Shown here: piece by piece, positions 1-4,650 of the stretch
How positions within the stretch are numbered: position 1 is the stretch's first letter
How the letters are laid out: each line of letters begins with the position of its first letter
From: Gemmatimonadaceae bacterium
GTDB lineage: Bacteria > Gemmatimonadota > Gemmatimonadetes > Gemmatimonadales > Gemmatimonadaceae
DNA: 5,466 nt
NCBI GenBank assembly: GCA_025451425.1
Contig: JANWKK010000245.1
Location: forward strand, 1 to 5,466
Direction: 5' to 3'
Program-made: the position numbers and the translations under genes
The notes under the pieces: model-generated
Told to the model about the DNA's origin: nothing
Database searches by the model: none
The model's input: only the letters and a program-made list of their open reading frames with translations

Positions 1-1169
1 GACTCGGCGCTGTGCACAACTGGCCAGCACAGTTCTCACCGTTTCTTGGCGAGATGCGCGTCCGGCTCGGCTTCGGTCCCAGTGGCGAAGCGGCGAGCGA
101 GCGTCGCGCAATCGAGATAGCCGACGTCTTCGCAGATCCCTCACTCGAAGATTGGCAGGAAGTCGCGGCGGAGCTCGGCTTTCGCTCGCTCGTCGCGCTC
201 CCCTTACAGACCGGCCAGGCGGTGCTGGGCGCCGTTACGTTCTATTTCACCGACCCACACGCGCTTACGCCGGACACCAGAAGTCTCCTTCGCATGGTGG
301 CCGACCAGATGGCGGCTACGGCGGAGAAGGCGCGCCTCATCGAGGAGCTCAGACGCGCAAACGGTGCGCTAGTCGAATCGAACTCGGAGCTCGAGCGGCA
401 ATACGTGGCTTTGCTCGAGGCGCGCAGGATCAAGGACGAGTTTTTGTCGAACATATCTCATGAGTTGAGGACTCCGCTTACGGCCGTGATCGGCTACATC
501 TCCCTCATGCAGGAAGGACTAGCCGGCCCGATCAACGACGAGCAGCAGAAGACGCTCGGTCAGGTGAAATCCGCGAGTGAGCAGCTCCTCGGACTGATCG
601 GAGATCTGCTCGAGCTCACGACGCTCAAACGTGGCGGGCTCGAGGTTGTCGTGAGCGGCTTCGATCCCAGGGAACCGCTGCAGATGGCGATGGCGAACAC
701 GCCGGGTCGTCCGCAATCGGTTCAGCTCCGTATCATCGAGTCACCGCGCATCGAGTCCGGGAACGGCGAGCATGCACCGCCTGCGCGCGTGATGTGGAGC
801 GACAGGAAGAAGATCGCGAAGATCCTGGCTAGTCTCCTTAGCAACGCATACAAGTTCACGCATGAGGGCGAGGTCCGTGTCGAGCTCGAAGTGCTCGAGG
901 ACCGGGTCATCTTCAGCGTGCAGGACACCGGGATTGGGATCCCGCCCGAGGCACAGCGCTTCGTTTTCGACGAGTTCCGTCAGGTCGACGGCTCGATCAC
1001 GCGCCGCTATGGCGGTTCTGGCCTGGGACTCGCGTTGGCACGTCGCCTGGCGAGATTACTAGGCGGCGATATCGTGCTCGTCTCCACGCCCAGCGTCGGC
1101 TCGACCTTTCGTGTCGAGATTCCGCTCGCGTACGAGCCCAACGAAGAGCCGACAGCCGATCCTCACTGA
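1..1169 (+). CDS. GAF-domain sensor histidine kinase, 5' partial
   Basis: The reading frame is open from base 3 and ends at TGA 1167-1169, so the N-terminus lies outside the window. The GTG at 12 is only an internal codon. Residue numbers count from that GTG. Residues 1-105 look like the end of a GAF sensor domain (FRSLVALPLQ, then VLGAVTFYF). Residues 105-145 form a helical, probably coiled-coil linker. The HisKA dimerisation/phosphoacceptor domain follows, with the H-box SHELRTPL and phospho-accepting His150. The HATPase_c domain carries the N-box LLSNAYKFT (275-283), G1 DTGIGIP (305-311), F-box FDEFRQVD (319-326) and G2 GGSGLGL (334-340). The protein would autophosphorylate on His150 and pass phosphate to a response regulator. 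No membrane segment is visible in this part, so it is probably cytosolic. No receiver domain follows and no response regulator is in the window. The ligand cannot be told from sequence. Confidence 0.95.
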   Translation, partial: LGAVHNWPAQFSPFLGEMRVRLGFGPSGEAASERRAIEIADVFADPSLEDWQEVAAELGFRSLVALPLQTGQAVLGAVTFYFTDPHALTPDTRSLLRMVADQMAATAEKARLIEELRRANGALVESNSELERQYVALLEARRIKDEFLSNISHELRTPLTAVIGYISLMQEGLAGPINDEQQKTLGQVKSASEQLLGLIGDLLELTTLKRGGLEVVVSGFDPREPLQMAMANTPGRPQSVQLRIIESPRIESGNGEHAPPARVMWSDRKKIAKILASLLSNAYKFTHEGEVRVELEVLEDRVIFSVQDTGIGIPPEAQRFVFDEFRQVDGSITRRYGGSGLGLALARRLARLLGGDIVLVSTPSVGSTFRVEIPLAYEPNEEPTADPH

Positions 1170-1193
1170 ACTCCGCAATTTAGAACTTTTGAA

Positions 1194-1475
1194 ATGGCGC
1201 CCTCACAACGCACATTGCAGGAATTCCAGACGACGCTCCCGCCGAACGAGGTGTTAGCGCGAGCGAAAGGTTTCTTCTCTCGTCGCACGCCGCTGTATGC
1301 TGCTTTTCTCGATAAAGAAGGCCCCGCCTTCTGCAGTTTTCGCGGACAGGGCGGAGAGGAGATCGTCATTGGCGTAGCTCCATCGAGTAACGGCACGCGT
1401 GTGACCGGCTCGACATACCTCTTCGATATGCAGCTCGCGCGGTTCTTCTCGACGTTGCCCGCGGTGCAATCATGA
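1194..1475 (+). CDS. Conserved-looking small protein of unknown function, 93 residues
   Basis: I do not recognise the family. The frame has the same G/C-ending codon bias as the neighbours and sits 24 bases after the kinase stop. Its stop overlaps the next start, which together support a real gene. By eye the order is helix (about residues 16-28, PPNEVLARAKGFF), three or four beta strands (about 33-72, including PAFCSFRG, EEIVIGVAPS and TRVTGSTYLF), then a C-terminal helix (about 74-88, DMQLARFFSTL). This helix-strands-helix order loosely recalls half of a START/SRPBCC-type fold, but that is a guess. There is no signal peptide, membrane segment or metal motif; Cys47 is the only cysteine. ATG 1194 is the likely start, as it is the first after the kinase, although no Shine-Dalgarno sequence precedes it. 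Likely co-transcribed and translationally coupled with the gene at 1472. Confidence 0.75.
   Translation: MAPSQRTLQEFQTTLPPNEVLARAKGFFSRRTPLYAAFLDKEGPAFCSFRGQGGEEIVIGVAPSSNGTRVTGSTYLFDMQLARFFSTLPAVQS
1472..1475 (+). promoter_or_regulatory. ATGA stop/start overlap (translational coupling)
   Basis: The four bases ATGA hold both the TGA stop of the 93-residue protein and the ATG start of the 108-residue protein. No Shine-Dalgarno-like sequence lies in the 20 bases upstream. Reinitiation by ribosomes finishing the first gene is therefore the likely way the second is translated, which would keep the two proteins in linked amounts. Confidence 0.8.
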
Positions 1476-1798
1476 CCGAGCTCTTCGTGTCGCAGCTTCG
1501 TGCGCGGACTACGACGATCAAGCTGACGCCGGCCACGGCGCCGAGCATCACCATTCGGGTCGAGATGCCGGAGGTATGGGACGCAGTGCGAATCGTCGTG
1601 TCACCTCGCGAGCCGCTGCTGACCGTGAAGGTGCGCGCCCTCGAGGCCCTCTTTCCCGAAGCCGAGATGCACAGCGATTTCGTGCTCAAGTTTCGCGGGT
1701 GGGAGATCCTGGACGAAGCGGCTCCGCTCTCCGACCTCGGCGTCGGCGACGGCACGATCCTGCTCCTCACGCACCGCCGAAGGCGACCGGTTCGTTGA
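1472..1798 (+). CDS. Ubiquitin-like (beta-grasp) small protein
   Basis: Residues about 26-100 follow the ubiquitin pattern in order. There is a beta hairpin (SITIRVEM, then AVRIVVSP), the helix LLTVKVRALEALFP matching ubiquitin's IENVKAKIQDKEGIP region, the strand pair FVLKFRGWEILDE matching RLIFAGKQLEDG, and PLSDLGVGDGTILLL matching TLSDYNIQKESTLHLVL. The match is by eye. The C-terminus is basic (HRRRRPVR) and has no diglycine, so conjugation to targets in the manner of ubiquitin is not supported. In lacking diglycine it resembles EsaB/YukD-type proteins of type VII secretion, but no WXG100 or secretion ATPase gene is in view. About 25 extra residues precede the fold. It may instead be a binding or scaffold module working with the overlapping 93-residue protein. 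Function unknown; the fold call is moderately sure. Confidence 0.75.
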   Translation: MTELFVSQLRARTTTIKLTPATAPSITIRVEMPEVWDAVRIVVSPREPLLTVKVRALEALFPEAEMHSDFVLKFRGWEILDEAAPLSDLGVGDGTILLLTHRRRRPVR

Positions 1799-1818
1799 CG
1801 CGGGAAGTGGTCGTTAGG

Positions 1819-1840
1819 CTAGCCACTAGCCCATAGCCCC
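1819..1840 (+). repeat. C-rich heptad repeat just before the deacetylase
   Basis: Three 7-base units run head to tail: CTAGCCA (1819-1825), CTAGCCC (1826-1832) and ATAGCCC (1833-1839). A pyrimidine tract follows and leads into the TTG start at 1848. The unit is the reverse complement of the G-rich heptad found after the same gene at 2761-2795. TAGCCCC (1834-1840) is a perfect 7-base complement of GGGGCTA at 2769-2775 and 2783-2789. The array lies in the 49-base gap between the ubiquitin-like gene and the deacetylase, which holds nothing else I can see. Confidence 0.6.
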
Positions 1841-1847
1841 TCTCTCT

Positions 1848-2783
1848 TTGCCGGTCGCGTTCATATCCAACGCCGACTGTGGCCGGCACGACACCGGCTG
1901 GGGGCATCCGGAGCACGTCGGAAGGCTCCGCGCGATTCCACGCGCTTTGCGCGAGCATCCCGAGCTCTTTCACGCGCTCGTGCACGTCGAAGGACGACAC
2001 GCCACGCGCTCCGAGTTGTCGCTCGCGCACGATGCGGAGTACTTGGACCGCGTGCATGCGATCGTCGAGGGCGGTGGCGGCCGTCTCGATCCCGACACCG
2101 TCGTCAGTGCCGGATCGTGGGACGCCGCGACGGCTGGCGCTGGCTGCGTCCTCGACGCCGTCGACATGGCACTGGACGGCCGAGCCGCGAGGAGCTTCTG
2201 CGCCGTGCGTCCTCCAGGCCACCACGCCCTGCGCGCGCGAGCGATGGGGTTCTGTCTCTTTGGCAACGTCGCCGTCGGTGCGCACTATGCGCGAGCAAGA
2301 CACGCAGTCGAGCGCGTGCTGATCGTCGATTGGGACGTGCATCACGGAAATGGCACGCAGGCCCTGGTCGAAGAGGAACCGAACATCCACTTCGTGTCGA
2401 TGCATCAGTGGCCCTGGTACCCCGGAACGGGCGCTGCGGCGGACCGCGGGCCTCACGACACGGTCTGGAATGTGCCAATGCCTGCTGGTCTTGCGGCAGA
2501 TCGTTACGTTTCCGCCTTCCTCGGTGCCGTCGACGAAGCCACGCAGGGCTGGACGCCAGATCTTGTCTGCATCTCGGCGGGATTCGATTCACTCGCGGGT
2601 GACCCGTTAGGCGGGTTTACGCTCGAGATAGCGGACGTCGATCGGTTGACGCGGGAGATGGTGAGTCGGGCCGAAGGGTGGTGTGGGGGCCGCGTGGTGA
2701 GCGTTCTGGAAGGTGGTTACGTGCCGGAACGGCTGGCTGAGGCGTGCGTCACCATGATGAAGGGGTTAGGGGCTAGGGATTAG
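1848..2783 (+). CDS. Histone deacetylase family protein (zinc amidohydrolase, class II-like)
   Basis: This is a metal-dependent amidohydrolase of the arginase/deacetylase fold. Bacterial members remove acetyl groups from lysines, polyamines or small amides; the substrate here cannot be told. Visible motifs in order are the N-terminal GWGHPEHVGRL (17-27), RPPGHHA (121-127) with the paired active-site His125/His126, GFCLFGNVA (134-142), DWDVHHGNGT (161-170) with zinc ligands Asp163 and His165, and QWPWYPGTG (187-195). SAGFDSLAGDPLGG (243-256) supplies the third zinc ligand Asp247, and LEGGY (287-291) carries the probable catalytic Tyr291. QWPWYPGTG and LEGGY are class II/HDAC6-like. All catalytic residues are present and 311 residues is normal. 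The start must lie after the in-frame TAG at 1827-1829. TTG 1848 is the only good candidate and gives the expected N-terminus MPVAFIS. No Shine-Dalgarno is seen. The last residues, about KGLGARD, and the stop are encoded by a heptad repeat. Confidence 0.92.
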   Translation: MPVAFISNADCGRHDTGWGHPEHVGRLRAIPRALREHPELFHALVHVEGRHATRSELSLAHDAEYLDRVHAIVEGGGGRLDPDTVVSAGSWDAATAGAGCVLDAVDMALDGRAARSFCAVRPPGHHALRARAMGFCLFGNVAVGAHYARARHAVERVLIVDWDVHHGNGTQALVEEEPNIHFVSMHQWPWYPGTGAAADRGPHDTVWNVPMPAGLAADRYVSAFLGAVDEATQGWTPDLVCISAGFDSLAGDPLGGFTLEIADVDRLTREMVSRAEGWCGGRVVSVLEGGYVPERLAEACVTMMKGLGARD

Positions 2784-2795
2784 GGGCTAGGGTTG
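2761..2795 (+). repeat. G-rich, telomere-like heptad repeat with G-quadruplex motif
   Basis: Five 7-base units run head to tail: AGGGGTT (2761-2767), AGGGGCT (2768-2774), AGGGATT (2775-2781), AGGGGCT (2782-2788) and AGGGTTG (2789-2795). Five G-runs (2762-2765, 2769-2772, 2776-2778, 2783-2786, 2790-2792) are separated by loops of three or four bases, which satisfies the usual G-quadruplex pattern on the coding strand. The array starts within the deacetylase gene and supplies its TAG stop (2781-2783). Confidence 0.8.
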
Positions 2796-2810
2796 TTGAT
2801 TTTGGAGGCC

Positions 2811-2905
2811 CGTGGTCGTCCTATTTCAGGCTCCCATTTGTGAAATTGGCGCGAAGGCAATCGATGAAAATCAGCCCCGCGGGAACTGAAATAGACGTCG
2901 GTCCA
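2811..2905 (+). promoter_or_regulatory. Inverted repeat in the leader of the GvpL/F-family gene
   Basis: CTATTTCAG (2821-2829) is the exact reverse complement of CTGAAATAG (2886-2894). With one bulged C the arms extend to 2817-2829 against 2886-2897, giving 12 pairs. After an unpaired stretch, GTGG (2812-2815) can also pair with CCAC (2903-2906). The loop holds a smaller hairpin, ATTT-GTG-AAAT (2836-2846), and the palindrome CCCGCGGG (2876-2883). The 3' arm ends directly before ATG 2907, so a folded transcript would bury the initiation region. It could be a structured leader, an operator, or the remains of a small mobile element. No U-tract follows, so a classical terminator is unlikely. Confidence 0.45.
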
Positions 2906-2906
2906 C

Positions 2907-3527
2907 ATGCCTAACGCGCTCCGGCTGTTCGGCATCACGGATGTGGAGCACCACGCGCAAGCGAAGCCGCTCGAGACCATCGAGTGGCTCCACGTCCGCG
3001 ATCTCGCGGCCATCGTGACGCCAGCCGAGTACAGCCCGGGGGCTCCCACGGGCGAGATGATCGAGCAATATCGAAGAATCGTCGAGGACATCTTCGGAAA
3101 GGCACCGGTGCTGCCTGCGCCCGTCGGTACGGTGTTCCGATCGCGCGAGACGCTTACACGGTGGCTCGAGCTCCACTATGTCACGCTCACCGAGGCGCTG
3201 TCCTTCGTGGAGGATCGAGCGGTCGCTCGGGTGCACGTCGGTCGTGTAGATGGCAAGGTCGGCGAGCGCGAAACGGGCTCCGATGTCGCCGCTGCGGCGG
3301 CCGAGTCGCTTCGCTTGCTGCGGCGCCACGCGGTCATCGCGGTTCCATTGAAGTCTGAGCAGCTTACCGGCATAGTTCTCAGCTCTGCGTTTCTGATCGA
3401 TAGAGAGCTATGGGACGATTTCGTGGCTGCCGTCGACGACCAACGACGCCGCAATCCGGGACTCGCGCTGGACCTCAGTGGTCCGTGGCCGCCGTTCGAT
3501 TTCGTGCGAATGCAGTTCGGGGGCTGA
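2907..3527 (+). CDS. GvpL/GvpF-family gas vesicle-type protein
   Basis: The family signature is seen along the whole 206-residue protein: an N-terminal strand (LRLFGIT), HVRDLAAIVTPAEY (29-42), and an EQYRRIVEDIFGKAPVLPAP segment that leads into VGTVFRSRETLTRWL. The C-terminal half has LLRRHAVIAVPL, then LTGIVLSSAFLIDRELWDDF, ending in LDLSGPWPPFDFV, the GvpL/F ending usually seen as LTGPWPPYSFV. Known members are minor or accessory parts of gas vesicles that bind the main shell protein GvpA during assembly. Members usually run about 230-280 residues, so this is compact. No GvpA, GvpN or other vesicle gene is in the window, so a vesicle role is uncertain. ATG 2907 fits the family N-terminus; no Shine-Dalgarno precedes it. 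It lies 17 bases before the kinase gene, suggesting one transcript. Confidence 0.87.
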   Translation: MPNALRLFGITDVEHHAQAKPLETIEWLHVRDLAAIVTPAEYSPGAPTGEMIEQYRRIVEDIFGKAPVLPAPVGTVFRSRETLTRWLELHYVTLTEALSFVEDRAVARVHVGRVDGKVGERETGSDVAAAAAESLRLLRRHAVIAVPLKSEQLTGIVLSSAFLIDRELWDDFVAAVDDQRRRNPGLALDLSGPWPPFDFVRMQFGG

Positions 3528-3544
3528 CGCGATGCGGGTGATGC

Positions 3545-4543
3545 ATGTTCTGTCCTGAGTGCGGGACTTGGAATCGCGCGTCTGCCGCGACATGCACGCG
3601 ATGCAGCGACCCGTTGCCCGAGGTCGTCGCCGCGCCATTCGAGCAGCCCGACGTGGAGATCTCGAAGCTTCGTCGCGCGACCGGAAGTCGCTATCGCGTC
3701 ATACGCCGCTTGGGCGGCGGCGGCATGGCCGACGTGTACCTCGCGCAGCAGGCCCTCCTCGCGCGTCGTGTCGTCGTCAAGGTGCTTCATGCGCATCTCG
3801 GCAAGGATCCGGAGATCGCAGAGCGCTTCCGTCGTGAGGCGGAATCCGCTGCGCAACTCTGCCATCCACACATCTGTCCGATTCTCGACTGCGGTGAGGT
3901 CGACGGTATCGTCTACACCGTGATGCCGTACTACGACGGCGGCTCTCTCGCTGACAAGGTGCAGAAGCAGGGCAACGTCGATGCGGTGCTCGTCGCCGCG
4001 GCGGCCGCACAGGTCGCGAGCGGTCTCGATTACGCGCACCGTCACGGCATTGTGCATCGCGACGTCAAGCCGGACAACGTGCTCTTCGACGAAGACGGCA
4101 ACGCGATCATCACCGACTTTGGTATCGCGACAGCGCGCTTTCATGGACGGCTGACCGCAAGTGGCCGCGCGATGGGGACGCCGCACTACATGTCACCCGA
4201 GCAGGCGATGGGAAAGCTCATCGACGGCCGAAGCGACGTGTATGCGATGGGCATCATGCTCTACGAGTCGCTGGCAGGCTATCCGCCATTCGATGGCGCA
4301 GATTCGTTTTCCGTAGGTTACAAGCAAGTGCACGAGAAGCCGGTGCCACTCGATGAGGCGAACAAGCGCGTGCCAGCGGCCCTCTCCACGATCGTAATGC
4401 GGTGCTTGGAGAAGAATCCCTCGGATCGCTACGCCCGCGGCTACGAGCTGGCGGATGCGCTCATCGGTTTCCTGATGTCGTCGCCGAACGCGAAAGAGTT
4501 TGCGCGGCTCGCGCGCGTGGCGAGGTTGGCGAAGGGCGCGTAG
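3545..4543 (+). CDS. Zinc-ribbon Ser/Thr protein kinase (Hanks type)
   Basis: The protein has 332 residues. An N-terminal zinc ribbon has Cys3, Cys6, Cys17 and Cys20 as CPEC and CTRC pairs. A linker follows, then a complete kinase domain from about residue 50 to 310. Motifs are the glycine loop RLGGGGMADVYLA (55-67), ATP-binding Lys79, helix-C Glu98 in RFRREAE, the catalytic loop HRDVKPDN (171-178) with Asp173, and the metal-binding DFG (191-193). An activation segment with possible phosphosites Thr204 and Ser206 leads to GTPHYMSPEQ (211-220), followed by SDVYAMG (230-236) and Arg296 in SDRYARG. All catalytic residues are present, so it should phosphorylate Ser/Thr. There is no membrane helix and no PASTA or other sensor domain after the kinase; only a short basic tail follows. 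It is therefore probably cytosolic, with the ribbon as a docking or sensing module. ATG 3545 places the first Cys at residue 3, as usual for such ribbons. Confidence 0.95.
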   Translation: MFCPECGTWNRASAATCTRCSDPLPEVVAAPFEQPDVEISKLRRATGSRYRVIRRLGGGGMADVYLAQQALLARRVVVKVLHAHLGKDPEIAERFRREAESAAQLCHPHICPILDCGEVDGIVYTVMPYYDGGSLADKVQKQGNVDAVLVAAAAAQVASGLDYAHRHGIVHRDVKPDNVLFDEDGNAIITDFGIATARFHGRLTASGRAMGTPHYMSPEQAMGKLIDGRSDVYAMGIMLYESLAGYPPFDGADSFSVGYKQVHEKPVPLDEANKRVPAALSTIVMRCLEKNPSDRYARGYELADALIGFLMSSPNAKEFARLARVARLAKGA

Positions 4544-4546
4544 AAC

Positions 4547-4574
4547 GCGGGATGCGGGATGCGGGATGCGGGTC
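4547..4574 (+). repeat. G-rich heptad repeat with G-quadruplex motif after the kinase gene
   Basis: GCGGGAT occurs three times exactly (4547-4553, 4554-4560, 4561-4567), followed by GCGGGTC (4568-4574). Four GGG runs (4549-4551, 4556-4558, 4563-4565, 4570-4572) are each separated by ATGC, a regular G-quadruplex pattern on the coding strand. It starts three bases after the kinase stop. The 12-base CCCGCATCCCGC at 4630-4641 is its reverse complement, so the two arrays can pair across a loop of roughly 60 bases. Confidence 0.8.
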
Positions 4575-4601
4575 AAAGCTCTAGTGTTAAACTCACGCGC
4601 A

Positions 4602-4650
4602 ACCCTCAGCCCTCTACCCTCTCTCGCCGCCCGCATCCCGCGCCCCGCAT
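4602..4650 (+). repeat. C-rich heptad repeat containing the epimerase start codon
   Basis: Seven units of 7 bases follow each other: ACCCTCA, GCCCTCT, ACCCTCT, a degenerate CTCGCCG, CCCGCAT, CCCGCGC and CCCGCAT. Six C-runs keep the heptad phase apart from the degenerate unit, so the minus strand has the G-quadruplex pattern. The last unit runs into the ATG at 4649. Between this and the G-rich array lies about 27 bases (4575-4601) that are AT-richer but hold no promoter I can assign. Confidence 0.75.

Noticed and set aside
1472..1798. ThiS/MoaD-type sulfur carrier
   Set aside because: These need a C-terminal diglycine for thiocarboxylation; this protein ends in a basic RRRRPVR tail.
1767..2456. 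Minus-strand open frame of 229 codons over the deacetylase
   Set aside because: The + strand frame holds all HDAC catalytic motifs; the antisense product shows none.
2761..2795. Eukaryotic telomere or chromosome-end sequence
   Set aside because: Only five imperfect units lie internally between bacterial genes; a telomere would be a long terminal array.
2793..2826. Sigma-70-like promoter (TTGTTG or TTGATT with CTATTT)
   Set aside because: Spacers of 22 or 19 bases and a weak -10 match make this no better than chance; recorded only as a place to look for a transcript start.
3531..3540. Single GATGCGGGT unit before the zinc-ribbon kinase, matching the heptad at 4565-4573
   Set aside because: Only one unit is present, so it cannot be told from chance in GC-rich DNA.
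3176..4186. Long open frame of 336 codons on the minus strand across the GvpL/F and kinase genes
   Set aside because: It is antisense to two genes with clear family motifs, its product is Arg/His-rich and has no recognisable domain, and long antisense frames are expected in GC-rich coding DNA.
4547..4650. CRISPR array or intrinsic terminator
   Set aside because: The 7-base units have no spacers, so this is not CRISPR. The G/C-rich arms could form a hairpin but the loop is about 60 bases and no T-tract follows, so a standard intrinsic terminator is not supported.
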